Assembly: GCA_946800325.1 (NCBI GenBank) | Contig: OX326961.1 | Coordinates: 11,282,215-11,346,214, forward strand | Direction: 5' to 3' | DNA from: Luzula sylvatica | Lineage: Eukaryota > Streptophyta > Magnoliopsida > Poales > Juncaceae | DNA length: 64,000 bases | Part shown: positions 24,457 through 36,561 of the stretch, one piece after another | Layout of the letters: every line of letters starts with the position of its first letter | Position numbering within the stretch: the first letter of the stretch is position 1 | The notes under the pieces: model-generated | Seen by the model: only the letters and a program-made list of their open reading frames with translations | Told to the model about the DNA's origin: nothing | Database searches by the model: none | Made by a program: the position numbers and the translations under genes

Positions 24457-25370
24457 ATAGGTATGTAGGAAGATTGTTTGTTAGTTAGTTAGTTAGTTAG
24501 TTAGTTAGTGAGTTAGTTAGTCAATTAGTAAGTTAGTTAGTTAGTTAGTGGGTTTGTAGGAAGGTCGTTAATTAATTAGTTAGTTAATTAATTAATTAGT
24601 TAGGTAATTAGTTAGTTAGGTAGTCAGTTAGTTAATAGGTATGTATGAAGGTAGTTAGTTAATTAATTAGTTAGCTAATTGTTTAGTTAATTCGTTAGTT
24701 AGTTAGTTAGTTAATTAGTTAGTTAGTGAGCTACTAGTTAGTTTGTTAGTTAGTGAGCTAGTAGTTAGTTTGTTAGTTAGTTTGTAAGTTAGTTAGTTAA
24801 TCAGTTAGTTAGTTAGTTAGCTAGTAGTTACTTAGTTAGTTAGTTAATTACTTAGTTATTTAGTTAGTTAGTTAGCTATTAGTTAGTTTGTTAAATAGTT
24901 AGTTAATTAGTTAGTTAGTTAGTTAGTTAGTGGGTATGTAGGAAGGTCGTTAGTTAGTTAGTTAGTTAGTCAGTGAGTTAGTTAGTTGGTTAGCTAGTAG
25001 TTATAGTTAGTTAGTCAGCTAGTTAGTTAGATAGTCTGTGGGTATGTAGGAAGGCAGTTAGTTCGTTAGTTAGTTAAGAAGTTAGTTATTTTGTTAGTTA
25101 GTAAGTTAGTTTGTTATCTAGTAGTTGGTTGGTTAGTTAACTAGTTAGTTATTTAGTTAGTTTGTTTGTTTGCTAATAGTCAGTTAGTTATTTAATGGGC
25201 ATGTTGGAAGTTAGTTAGTTAGTTAGTTAATAGGTATGCAGGAATATCGTTCGTTATTTAGTTAGCTAGTTAGTTAGCTAGTAGTTAGTTAGTTAGCTAT
25301 TTAATGGGCATGTAGGAAGTTAGTTAGTTAGTTAATAGGCATGCATGAATATCGTTAGTTAGTTAGTTAC

Positions 25371-25417
<47 letters not shown>

Positions 25418-26538
25418 ATTAGTTAGTTAGTTAGTTAGTTAATTTGTGGGTTTGTATGAAGGTAGAAAGTTAATTAGTTAGTTAGTTAGTTAGTTCGTTG
25501 GTTAGTTAATAGTTATGTTTGAAGGTAGTTGGTTAGTTAATTAGTTAGCTAGGAGTTAGTCAGTTAGTCAGTTAGTTAGTTAATTAGTTAGTTATTTAGT
25601 TAGTTATCTAATAGTTAGTTAATTAGTAAGTAAGTTAGTTAATTAGTTAGTCAGTTATATCGTTAGTGGGTATGCTGGAAGGTAGTCAGTTAGTTAGTTA
25701 GTTAATTTGCTACTTAACTAGTAGTTAGTTAGTTAGTTATGTAGTTAATTAGTTAGTTAGTTAGTTAGTTAATAGTTATGTAGAAAGGTAATTAGTTAGT
25801 TGGTTAGTTTTCTAGTAGTTAGTTAGTTAGTTAATTAGTTAGTTAGTTAATTAGTTACTTAGTTAGTTAGTTAGTAAATTAGTTAGTTAGTGCGTATGTA
25901 GGAAGGTAGCTAGTTAGTTAGTCAGTTAGTCAATATGTTTATAAGAAGGTAGTTAGTTAGTTTGTTAAATAAAAAGTTAAATAGTTAGTTATCTATTAGT
26001 AAGTTAGTTAGTTATTCAATTAATTTGTTAGTTAGTTAGTTAGCTAGTAATTAGTTAGTTTGTTAGTTTCTTAGTTAGTGGGTATGTAGATAGGTAGTTA
26101 GTTAGTTAGTTAGTTAGTTAATTGGTTAGCAAGTTAGTTAGTTAGTTAATATATAGGTATGTAGGAAGATAGTAAGTTAGTTAGTTCATTATGTAGTTAA
26201 TTAGTTAGTTAATTAGTTAGTTATTTAGTTAGTTAGTTAGTGGGTATGTAGTTAGTTGGTTAGTTAGTAAGTTAGTTAGTTATGTAGTAGTTAGTTAGTT
26301 AGTTAGTTTGTTAATAGGTATGTAGAAAGGAAGTTAGTTAGTTAGTTTGCTAGTAGTTAGTTAGTTAGTTACTTAGTTAATTAGTTAGTTAGTTATTAAG
26401 TTAGTTAGTAAATTGGTTAGTTAGTTAGTTAGTTTGTTAGTTTATATGTATATAAGAAGGTATAGATAGTTAGTTAAATAAAAATTTAAATAATTAGTTA
26501 GTTAGTTAGGTAGTTGGTTAGTTAGTTAGTTAGCTAGG

Positions 26539-26571
<33 letters not shown>

Positions 26572-27018
26572 ATTAGTTATTTATTTAGTTAGTTAGTAAG
26601 TTAGGTAGTTAGTTAGCTCGTAGTAAGTTAATTAGTTAGTTAGTTAGTTAATTAGTTAGTTAGTTTATATAGTTAGTGGGTATTCTGGAAGGTAGTTAGT
26701 TAGTTAGTTAGTTAGTTAGCTACTTAGCAAGTAGTTAGTTAGTTAGTTAGTTAGTTAGTTATGTAGTTAATTAGTTAGTTAGTTAGTTAGTTAGTTAGTG
26801 CGTACGTAGTTTGTTGGTTAGTTAATAAGTTAGTTAGTTATCTAGTAGTTAGTTAGTTATTTAGTTAGTTAGTGAGTTAATGTGCTTGTAGAAAGGTAGG
26901 TAGTTAGTTAGTTAGTTTGCTAGTAGTTAGTTAGTTAGTTAGCTAGTTAATTAATTAATTAATTAGTTATTTAGTTAGTTAGTTAGTTAGTTAGGTAGTG
27001 GGTATCTTGGAAGGTAGC

Positions 27019-27049
<31 letters not shown>

Positions 27050-27279
27050 CTAGTATTTAGTTAATTAGTTAGTTAGTTAGTTAGTTAGTTATTTATTTAT
27101 TTGGTTAGTTAGTCAGTTAGTTAGTTAGATAGTTAGTTAGTTAGTTAGTGGGTATGTAGGAAGGTAGCTAATTAGTAAGTTAGTTAGTTAATTAGTTAGT
27201 TAGTTAGTAAGTTAGTTCGTTAGTTAGTTAGTTAGTTGATTTTTCAGTTATTTAGTTAGTTAGTTAGTTAGTTAGCTAG

Positions 27280-27311
<32 letters not shown>

Positions 27312-27393
27312 GGGTATGTAGGAAGGTAGGTAGTTAGTTAGTTAATTATTTAGTCTATTAGTTAGTTAGTTAATAGGTATGTAGGAAGATAGC

Positions 27394-27424
<31 letters not shown>

Positions 27425-27806
27425 CTAGTTAGTGTGTGCGTTTGTAGGAAGGTAGTTAATTAGTTAGTTAGTTAGTTAATTAGTTAGTTAGTGGGTATGT
27501 AGGAAGGTAGGTAGTTAGTTAGTTAGTTAATTAGTTAGTTAGTTAGTTAGTTAGGTTGTTAGTTAATTAGTTAGTTAGTTAGTTAATATTTATGTAAGAT
27601 GGTAGTTAGTTAGATAGTTAGATAGTTAGCGAATTAGTTAGTTAGTTAGTTAATAGGTATGTTGGAAGGTAGTTAGTTAGTCGGTTAGTTAGCTAGTAGT
27701 AAGTTAGCTAGTTAGTTAGTTAATTAGTTAGTTAATTAGTTAAATAGTTAGTTAATTAGTTAGTTAGTGGGTATGTAGGAAGGTAGGTAGTTAGTTAGTT
27801 AGTTAA

Positions 27807-27841
<35 letters not shown>

Positions 27842-28466
27842 ATAGGTATGTAGGAAGATAGTTGTTAGTTAGTTAGTTAGTGAATTAGATAGTTAATTAG
27901 TTAGATAGTTAGCTAGTGGGTTTGTAGGAAGGTAGTTAGGTAATTAGTTTGTTATGTAGGTAACTAATTAGTTAGTTTGTTAGTAGGTGTGTATGAAGGT
28001 AGTTAGTTAGTTAATTAGTGAGCTAATTAATTGGTTAATTAGTTAGTTAGTCAGTTAATTAATTAATTAGTTAGTCAACTAGTTAGTTAGTGAACTAGTA
28101 GATAGTTAGTTAGTTAGTTAATCAGTTAGTTAGTTAGTTAGCTAGTAGTTAGTTATTTTGTTGGTTATTTAGTTAGTTAGTTAATTAGTTAGTTAGTTAG
28201 TTAGTTATCTAGTAGTTAGTTAGTTAGTTAGTTAGTTAATAGGTATGTTGGAAGGTAGTTAGTTAGCCGGTTAGTTCTCTAGTAGTAAGTTAGCTAGTTA
28301 GTTAGTTAATTAGTTAGTTAGTTAGTAAATTAATTAGTAAGTGGGTATGTAGGAAGGTAGCTAGTTAGTTAGTTTGTTAGTTAATTAGTTAGTTAGTTAG
28401 TTAGTTTGTTAATATGTATATAAGAAGGAAGTTAGTTAGTTAAATAGTTAGTTAGTTAGTTATCTA

Positions 28467-28503
<37 letters not shown>

Positions 28504-28921
28504 CAATTATTTAGTTATTTAGTTAGATAGTTAGTTCTTTAGTTAGTTAGCTAGTAGTTAGTTAGGTAGTTATTTAGTAAGTTAGTTAGTGGGTTTGCTG
28601 GAAGGTTGGTTGGTAGTTACTTAGTTAGTTAGCTACTTAGCTAGTATTTAGTTAGTTACTTATGTAGTTAATTAGTAAGTTAGTTAGTTGGTTAGTCAGT
28701 TAGTGGGTATGTATTTAGTTGGTTGGTTAGTAAGTTATTTACTTAGTTAGTTACTTAGTTAGTTAATATGTATGTAGAAAGGTAGTTAGTTAGTTAGTTT
28801 GCTAGTAGTTAGTTAGTTAGTTAGTTAGTTTGTTAATTAGTTAGTTAGTTAGTGAGTTAGTAAATTAGTTAGGTAGTGGGTATATGTAGGAAATTAGCTA
28901 GTTAGTTAGTCAGTTAGATAA

Positions 28922-28955
<34 letters not shown>

Positions 28956-29194
28956 GGTTAGGTAGTTAGTTAATATGTATATAAGAAGGTTGTTAGTTAG
29001 TTAAGTTAAATAAAAAGGCAAAGAGTTAGTTAGATAGTTAGGTAGTTAGTTAGTTAGTGGGTATATAGGATGGTAGTTAGTTAGTTAGTCGGTTAGTTAG
29101 TTAGCTAGAAGTTAGTTAGTTAGCTAGTTAGTTAGTTAGTTAGACAGTTTGTGGGTATGTAGGAAGGTAGTTAGTTAGTTGATTAGTTAATAAG
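23651..29194 (-). repeat. Satellite block C, (TTAG)n
   Basis: Polarity flips for good at a perfect palindrome AACTAACTAATTAGTTAGTT centred between 23650 and 23651. From here every block reads TTAG on the + strand. The portion 27733-29194 is the left part of a 2.44-kb unit repeated at 35806-37252. The last five bases, ATAAG (29190-29194), are the left target duplication of the second gypsy element. Confidence 0.96.
29190..29194. repeat. Target-site duplication ATAAG (left)
   Basis: It matches ATAAG at 34812-34816. The empty site, with one ATAAG in the same satellite context, is preserved at 37248-37252. Confidence 0.93.
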
Positions 29195-29924
29195 TGATGA
29201 ACGTGTTTTCGATCGCTTTTTAATTTGAGATATCGTTGTATGTGAAAACCAATTCAATCAACAAGTTTGGAAATATATGTGTATAGTGGAAATATGAAAT
29301 TTCGTTCCGCGAGGAGTTTATGCGTCGAATAATGACTCAAAACAAGCAAAAATGAAAAGGGCAGAAACTTTTCCACAGAGAGCTATTGCGTCAAAATATG
29401 ATTAAGATTCAGATCATTAAAATAAATATTTCCACAGAGAGCTATTAGTCTACAGAGAGGTCTGAATGTTATCAAATTTATCCTAAAATTTCAAACAATT
29501 TGGACAAAGGAATAAAAAGTTATTAACGAATTACAATCAGGTCTCTGAAAAACAGTCCCCTGGAAACAGCAGGTTTTCAGTTTAAGTGACAGTATTCAAA
29601 AATTCATATCAATTCGAATATTTCATGAAATTCTATGATTCAAAAAGTTCCCGAAACTAGAAATCAAGATCTACGCAGAACAAAAAGAGAACAAAAATAT
29701 CACACAAAGAGAGCAAATTATCACACAAAGAGAGCAAAAGATCGATTGCAAGAAACAAAATTTAAGCAAGAACTAGATTCAAACAAGGGTTTCTTTACAC
29801 AATTTCAAAACAATCATTCAACATACAAGAAATTCAAGATAGAAAAGAATACACCTAGATTGAGTAAATAAAAGCTTCAACGCGTCAAGAATAGCGTCTT
29901 TTTCCTCGCTAGTGTTGTCGCTCA

Positions 29925-30200
29925 ATTGACCACCGAAAGGAGAATGCTCCGAGTCACGGCAAGCTTGCTTCGTTTGTCACCGAAAGGAAAGAATCCTCAA
30001 GTCACGGACTCACTAGATGAAAGGTCACCAAAAGGAGAGGCTTCGAGTCATGGTTGACACCTTCACTAAGCTCCGAAAGAGGAAACCACCCAGTCACGGT
30101 CTCAACACAACTCCACAAGTCCCGAAAGGAGAAAATCCCCGAGTCACGGTTAGTCTCGAGAAAGGTCGATTCGCCGAAAGGAAGGATGTCCAAGTCACGG
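29925..30200. repeat. Six ~48-bp tandem units in LTR (CCGAAAGG...GTCACGG)
   Basis: GAGTCACGG or close variants occur at 29951, 29999, 30045, 30091, 30141 and 30192, spaced 46-51 bp, each preceded by a CCGAAAGGA-like block. The same array lies in the other LTR at about 33980-34260, and a degenerate form in the solo LTR at about 51540-51700. It lies downstream of the TATA box, in the transcribed part of the LTR. Confidence 0.85.
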
Positions 30201-30337
30201 TCGAATCTCCCGAACAATTGAGTAGGATCTTGAATGGTTCTTGATGTTCTTGAAAGTTCTTGGAAGTGCTTAGAGAGAGAGAGGGAGAAAGGGGGGAGGG
30301 AAGAAGAAGCAATCTCTGCCCAAGGGCCTTGGGGTCT

Positions 30338-30345
30338 TATTTATA
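30338..30345 (-). promoter_or_regulatory. LTR TATA box (3' LTR)
   Basis: TATAAATA on the minus strand, in the same context as in the first element (CACTATAAATAAGACCCC). Confidence 0.65.
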
Positions 30346-30754
30346 GTGTCCTTGGGGATTTCCCATTGGCCGAGAGATGGGTGAGAGGATTGAGGGTAGT
30401 TGGGGATGGTAGGTGAGGTTGGTGGGGCTGTAGAGTGGCAATTGTGTGAGTGGTTTTCGAGTAGAGTTTGGTGTAATGTCTTTTGTTGATGATTATTTGC
30501 CTTCTCATTCACACGTGTACCGAATTGGTCGGTATGATATATCGATTTTAATGGCGCGAGGAGACGAAGGCAACTAAACTCTTGGATTGCCGAGAATTCC
30601 GACCTAAAATCTGTAATTAAGCAATAAAACACACTTAGTGAAGAAATATTCTTGTTATCTCAAATATGAACAATTGTATATATAAAGTTGTGATTCAAAA
30701 GGGCTAAAATCCCTAAATTAGCTATCAAAAAGGTGCTTTATTTTCCTCTTATCA

Positions 30755-30767
30755 AATACCCCCACAC
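30755..30767 (-). other. Polypurine tract of second gypsy element
   Basis: GTGTGGGGGTATT on the minus strand directly abuts the LTR start TGATAAGAGG. Confidence 0.75.
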
Positions 30768-31305
30768 TTAAACCCTTGATCGTCCTCGATCAATTGGAGA
30801 ATTATATCACAAAACAAAGAATCGCAGTAGATTTTGTTGAAGTTGTATTCGTTATTTAAAAACTCATGTCATGAATCAAATGGTTCACTCTCATTTCATC
30901 AAGTTCACTAGTATTTAGAATGATATTGGTCTTTTCATTATTAAATCTCGAAATTAACTCGAAATTTCATATGAGTTTTTCATGACACTCGATCTCAAGC
31001 GGTAAGAGCGACTTAAACGTTTTTACTTCGAATTTCTTCACTCCACAATCTCAAAAGAACTCAATTCGAAAGCTATTATCGGGCCAAAATTTCCCGTTTT
31101 GCTAGATGATCTTAAATGCAAGTTATTCATTTTAAAACACGTTTGGTACAATGGTACAAGGTTCATACCCGTTTTCGATCAATTTCCCCGCTCATTCGTT
31201 TTCTTTTTTTTTCTTGGAAGTCTTTAACCGAAAGCCCCACTACACCGAAATGCAATGAGGTTACTCTCGGTGTTGTCTTTTGACCTTCATCTTTTCTCAC
31301 TTATA

Positions 31306-31341
<36 letters not shown>

Positions 31342-32020
31342 TGAACGAGCGGGTATATTTGATCTACTAACGGGTCCCCACAAACGGTTATTTCATAGTG
31401 CAATTGGTCATATTTTAAATCTAGCAAAACGTACTTTAACGGCCACGCTAAGAACTTTACTCATAAGTCCCATATCAATTACGGGTTCGAAAATCGAGTT
31501 AAAACGTATCGCATGAACCGCTAATCGATCAAGTGTCTCAAACTCGTGAAATTTGAAACAATAGGGCTGGAATCCCCGAATAGATCTCTTCAAAATCATA
31601 ACCAAATCCTTTAAAATATTTTTCAAACTTTCAGTTTTGAGAGCGAAATTCAGAGTTAAATGAAATTTTGTTTTAAAAACGACGATTTAGTTCAATTCAG
31701 TGGAGAAAAATCTTTTATTGCAATTTAGAGTTGTTTTGTGATTAGCAATGCTCCCAGATTTAAGTGGATACTTTTTATAAATTTTTTTTTTTTAATGTTT
31801 TTAAATTTTAAATTTTCCCTGATTTTTTTAATTTTTAATTGGGCTCATACAGGTCAAAGATTGTATGTTACCCCCCCACACTTAGAGATTACTTGTCCTC
31901 AAGTATAAAAAATCGAAAATTTCAAAAAGAGGGATAATAGAGAGATACAACCTTTGATGCGTGGGCGTGCCTCCCTCGCTAGCGCTCTCGTTTACGGTCT
32001 CGAGCTCGACCATGCCGATG
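30768..32020 (-). other. Non-coding 3' internal region of second gypsy element
   Basis: 1.25 kb without pol motifs. It holds a run of 27 T at about 31316-31342 and, at 31867-31900, the CTTGAGGACAAG ... TAAGTGTGGGGGG signature also seen in the first element. The 78-codon frame at 31280-31516 merely translates the T run. Confidence 0.6.
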
Positions 32021-33085
32021 TTATCCTCCTTCAAAATTAAACGAAGCGCTCACATGGATCGCTACTTTTCGACCGCCTCGAAATACTCCCTTTGAGATGT
32101 TGGAGATGAGAGAAATCGGCGCTTGTATCACACGATTTGCATATGTCGAAAGTGGCATCAATATTTTCTCTATTTCGCTTCGGATTTTTCGAGTTGCTTC
32201 ATCGCTTGGAGTTTGACGAAGAGGAGTACTGAGCGGCGTGAGTGTCTCGATTGTATTTGATTTTCTTGATAAATCTACACAAGGTGAAGTTCTATCATGA
32301 GAAGCATCATAGTTCTTAATTGAATTTAAATTGATGATATATGGAAAGAATTCACCTTGGAGAATTGTAGATTTCATTTCTTGCTCGTTCTCATCGATTG
32401 GAGTGAGTTGAACCATCTTTTGGAGAGTCGAATCCATTGACACCTTTTCTTCTTCGATTGTCGTTCTTGCTCCAATGCTTTCATCGAATCCCCCCACACT
32501 TGAACTCTTGTCACTTTCAATCTCCACGTTCTCCTTATTTGAATCCCTTAACTCGAGGTGAATTAATTTTATCATTTCATTTATGTTTTCACATTTTTGA
32601 TTAAAGGATATCATCATCGCCATCATTTCCTCCATCATTCTTTTTAATTCTTGGTTTGGATCTTCGTTTTGGGATTGAAATTGTGGATCTTGGTAATCAA
32701 ATTCATGTTGAGATTCGAGTTCGTTTTGAGAAGGTTCGTATATGGGGTATGAGTAGTTATTGGTGGTTTCGGTATAGGATTGTGTCTCATAACCCCATGG
32801 GGATTCGTTTTCGTATTGGCGAGCTTCGTAGATGGGATCTTGATAAAGGGTCTCGGTGTGTGATTCATCGTTTTGATCTGAGGGTGAACATGAGAGCCAA
32901 CCGAGCCTTCGTTCTTCCATGGATCTCCGAGCTTCGTTTTCCTTTCTTTCTTCCCATTCTTGCAATTCTTTTTGTATTTCTAGCTCGAGAATCTCTTGAT
33001 TTGTCATGGAGTCCGGATATCCTTTTGCGGCTCTATCGCGACGTATGAACTCTCGAAGCGATCTTGGTCTTTCTTGATGATCCAT
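32021..33085 (-). CDS. Gag-like protein of non-autonomous gypsy element (354 aa)
   Basis: Complete 354-codon frame on the minus strand, starting about 155 bp after the LTR end. It is homologous over its length to the 387-residue protein at 13376-14539: near-identical at residues about 91-160 (YENESPWGYETQSYTETTNN region through ELKRMMEEMMAMM) and about 190-285 (SVGGFDES, STILQGEFFPYII, SPCVDLSRKSNT), but different at the N terminus (extra EIQKELQEWEERKENEARR). The coiled coil is about 40 residues shorter (FNQKCENINEMIKLIHLELR instead of the KQE repeats). Basic C-terminal end. No zinc knuckle is visible. Role as a particle or RNA-packaging protein is inferred from its position after the primer-binding site. 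Frames overlapping it on either strand are shadows. Confidence 0.72.
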   Translation of the reverse strand: MDHQERPRSLREFIRRDRAAKGYPDSMTNQEILELEIQKELQEWEERKENEARRSMEERRLGWLSCSPSDQNDESHTETLYQDPIYEARQYENESPWGYETQSYTETTNNYSYPIYEPSQNELESQHEFDYQDPQFQSQNEDPNQELKRMMEEMMAMMISFNQKCENINEMIKLIHLELRDSNKENVEIESDKSSSVGGFDESIGARTTIEEEKVSMDSTLQKMVQLTPIDENEQEMKSTILQGEFFPYIINLNSIKNYDASHDRTSPCVDLSRKSNTIETLTPLSTPLRQTPSDEATRKIRSEIEKILMPLSTYANRVIQAPISLISNISKGVFRGGRKVAIHVSASFNFEGG

Positions 33086-33220
33086 CTTGCTCCACTTCGT
33101 GTACCTTGCAAGAATAGAAAATTTTCGAAATTAGTGAAATATCAAGTTCAAATGTATCAAATCTATTAAAAACATCACTCAAGATTGCAAGTTTGATTCA
33201 AAATTAGACTTAAACATTAC

Positions 33221-33238
33221 TCCCCGGCAGCGGCGCCA
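33221..33238 (-). other. Primer-binding site of second gypsy element
   Basis: TGGCGCCGCTGCCGGGGA on the minus strand, two bases inside the 5' LTR end. It is the plant Athila-type site, usually attributed to tRNA-Asp. Confidence 0.83.
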
Positions 33239-33240
33239 TT

Positions 33241-34811
33241 TGATGAACGGGTTTTCGATCGCTTTTTAATTTGAGATATCGTTGTATGTGAAAACCAATT
33301 CAATCAACAAGTTTGGAAATATATGTGTATAGTGTAAATATGAAAGTTCGTTCCGCGAGGAGTATATGCGTCGAATAATGAATCAAAACAAGCAAAAATG
33401 AAAAGGGCAGAAACTTTTCCACAGAGAGCTATTGCGTCAAAATATGATTAAGATTCAGATCATTAAAATAAATATTTCGAAGTTTCCAAAATTAATGAAA
33501 ATTAGTCTACAGAGAGGTCTGAATGTTATAAAATTTATCCTAAAATTTCAAACAATTTGGACAAAGGAATAAAAAGTTATTAACGAATTACAATCAGGTC
33601 TCTGAAAAACAGTCCCCTGGAAACAGCAGGTTTTCAGTTTAAGTGACAGTATTCAAAAATTCATATCAATTCGAATATTTCATGAAATTCTATGATTCAA
33701 AAAGTTCCCGAAACTAGAAATCAAGATCTACGCAGAACAAAAAGAGAACAAAAATATCACACAAAGAGAGCAAATTATCACACAAAGAGAGCAAAAGATC
33801 GATTGCAAGAAACAAGATTTAAGCAAGAACTAGATTCAAACAAGGGTTTCTTTACACAACTTCAAAACAATCATTCAACATACAAGAAATTCAAGATAGA
33901 AAAGAATACACCTAGATTGAGTAAAGAAAAGCTTCAACGCGTCAAGAAGAGCGTCTTTTTCCTCGCTAGTGTTGTCGCTCAATTGACCACCGAAAGGAGA
34001 ATGCTCCGAGTCACGGCAAGCTTGCTTCGTTGGTCACCGAAAGGAAAGAATCCTCAAGTCACGGACTCACTAGATGAAAGGTCACCAAAAGGAGAGGCTC
34101 CGAGTCATGGTTGACACCTTCACTAAGCTCCGAAAGAGGAAACCACCCAGTCACGGTCTCAACACAACTCCACAAGTCCCGAAAGGAGAAAATCCCCGAG
34201 TCACGGTTAGTCTCGAGAAAGGTCGATTCGCCGAAAGGAAGGATGTCCAAGTCACGGTCGAATCTCCCGAACAATTGAGTAGGATCTTGAATGGTTCTTG
34301 ATGTTCTTGAAAGTTCTTGGAAGTGCTTAGAGAGAGAGAGGGAGAAAGGGGGGAGGGAAGAAGAAGCAATCTCTGCCCAAGGGTCTTGGGGTCTTATTTA
34401 TAGTGTCCTTGGGGATTTCCCATTGGCCGAGAGATGGGTGAGAGGATTGAGGGTAGTTGGGGATGGTAGGTGAGGTTGGTGGGGCTATAGAGTGGCAATT
34501 GTGTGAGTGGTTTTCGAGTAGAGTTTGGTGTAATGTCTTTTGTTGATGATTATTTGCCTTCTCCTTCACACGTGTACCGAATTGGTCGGTATGATATATC
34601 AATTTTAATGGCGCGAGGAGACGAAGGCAACTAAACTCTTGGATTGCCGAGAATTCCGACCTAAAACCTGTAATTAAGCAATAAAACACACTTAGTGAAG
34701 AAATATTCTTGTTATCTCAAATATGAACAATTGTATATATAAAGTTGTGATTCAAAAGGGCTAAAATCCCTAAATTAGCTATCAAAAAGGTGCTTTATTT
34801 TCCTCTTATCA
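33241..34811 (-). mobile_element. 5' LTR of second gypsy element
   Basis: 1,571 bp, TGATGAACG to CTTATCA. It retains the segment GAAGTTTCCAAAATTAATG near 33479 that is replaced in the other LTR, so it probably shows the parental state (the first element also has it). TATA box on the minus strand at 34395-34402. Confidence 0.93.
34395..34402 (-). promoter_or_regulatory. LTR TATA box (5' LTR)
   Basis: TATAAATA on the minus strand. It is the active promoter position for full-length RNA of the second gypsy element. Confidence 0.7.
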
Positions 34812-35133
34812 ATAAGTTAGTTAGTTAGTTAATTAATTAGTTTGTTAGTTAGTTAGCTAGTAGTTAGTCAGTTAGTTAGTTAATTAGGTAGTTAATTGGT
34901 TAGCTAGTTAGTTAGTTAGTTAGTTAGTTAGATAGTTAGCTAGCTAGTAGTCAGTTAGTTAGTTAGATAGTTATTTAGTTAGTTAGATTGTTTGTTAATT
35001 TGGTTAGTTAGTTAGTTAGTTAGTTTGTTAGTTAGTTAATATGTATAAAAGAAGGAAGATTTTATTTATTTAGATAATTAGTTAATTAGTTGGTTAGTTA
35101 GTTAGTTTGTTAGTTAGTTAGTTTGTTATTTAG

Positions 35134-35174
<41 letters not shown>

Positions 35175-35225
35175 GACTAGTGAGTTATTTAGTTAGTTAG
35201 TTAGTCAGTTCGCCAGTAGTCAGTG

Positions 35226-35262
<37 letters not shown>

Positions 35263-36528
35263 TTGGGTATGTATGACGGTAGTTAGTTAGTTGGTTAATA
35301 GGTATGTTTGAAGGTAGTTAGTTAGTTATTTAGTTAATTAGTTAGTTAGTTAGTTAGCTAGTAGTTTGTTAGTTAGTAAGTTATTTAGTTAGTTAGTTAG
35401 TTATTTAGTAAGTTAGTAAGTTAGTTAGTTAGTTAGCCAGTAGTTAGTTAGTCAGATGGTCAGTTAGTTTATATGTTAGATAATTAGATAATTAATTAGT
35501 TCATTTGTTAGTTAGTTAGTTAGTTAGTGGGTATGCATGAAGGTAGTTAGTTCGTTAGTTCGTTAGTTAGTTAGTTAGTTAGTTAGCTAGCTAGCTAGCT
35601 AGTTAGCTAGTCATTAGTTAGTTAGTTAGTTAGTTAGTGGGTATGTAGTTAGTTAGTTTGTTAGTTTGTTGGTCAGTTAGTTAGTTATTTGGCTAGTTAA
35701 TTAGTCAGTTTGGTAATCACTTAGTCAGTTAGCTAGTAGTTAGTTAGTTCATTAGTTAGTTAGATAGTTCATTAGTTATTAGCTAGTAGTTAGTTAGTTA
35801 GTTAAATAGTTAGTTAATTAGTTAGTTAGTGGGTATGTAGGAAGGTAGGTAGTTAGTTAGTTAGTTAATTAGTTAGTTAGTTAGTTAGTTAGTCAGTTAG
35901 TTAATAGGTATGTAGGAAGATAGTTGTTAGTTAGTTTGTTAGTGAGTTAGATAGTTAATTAGTTAGATAGTTAGCTAGTGGGTTTGTAGGAAGGTAGTTA
36001 GGTAATTAGTTTGTTATGTAGGTAACTAATTAGTTAGTTTGTTAGTAGGTATGTATGAAGGTAGTTAGTTAGTTAATTAGTGAGCTAATTAATTGGTTAA
36101 TTAGTTAGTTAGTCAGTTAATTAATTAATTAGTTAGTCAACTAGTTAGTTAGTGAACTAGTAGATAGTTAGTTAGTTAGTTAATCAGTTAGTTAGTTAGT
36201 TAGCTAGTAGTTAGTTATTTTGTTGGTTAATTAGTTAGTTAGTTAATTAGTTAGTTAGTTAGTTAGTTATCTAGTAGTTAGTTAGTTAGTTAGTTAGTTA
36301 ATAGGTATGTTGGAAGGTAGTTAGTTAGCCGGTTAGTTCTCTAGTAGTAAGTTAGCTAGTTAGTTAGTTAATTAGTTAGTTAGTTAGTAAATTAATTTGT
36401 AAGTGGGTATGTAGGAAGGTAGCTAGTTAGTTAGTTTGTTAGTTAATTAGTTAGTTAGTTAGTTTGTTTGTTAATATGTATATAAGAAGGAAGTTAGTTA
36501 GTTAAATAGTTAGTTAGTTAGTTATCTA

Positions 36529-36561
<33 letters not shown>

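Larger units (their letters stand above)
29195..30754 (-). mobile_element. 3' LTR of second gypsy element
   Basis: 1,560 bp, TGATGAACG to TCTTATCA. Compared with the other LTR, a stretch of about 23 bp near 29431-29445 has been replaced by a repeat of the local string CCACAGAGAGCTATT. It contains the tandem array at 29925-30200 and a TATA box at 30338-30345 on the minus strand. Confidence 0.93.
29195..34811 (-). mobile_element. Intact non-autonomous Ty3/gypsy (Athila-like) element
   Basis: Complete element of 5,617 bp on the minus strand: 5' LTR 33241-34811, primer-binding site 33221-33238, gag-like frame 32021-33085, non-coding 3' region, polypurine tract 30755-30767 and 3' LTR 29195-30754. 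Both LTRs have TGAT and ATCA ends, and a 5-bp target duplication flanks the whole. There is no pol. LTRs differ at about 17 positions plus one replaced segment by eye, roughly 1.1%, so insertion was recent. It is related to, but clearly distinct from, the element at 10441-16151: the LTR outer parts differ while the R-U3 portions and gag-like centre are very close. An autonomous Athila relative elsewhere would have to supply the enzymes. Confidence 0.93.

Noticed and set aside
31280..31516. 78-codon frame with poly-Phe
   Set aside because: Created by a run of about 27 T.
32656..33048. 130-codon + frame opposite the second gag-like frame
   Set aside because: It is antisense to a supported frame with better codon character. 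It has no motif and no counterpart of full length in the other element.
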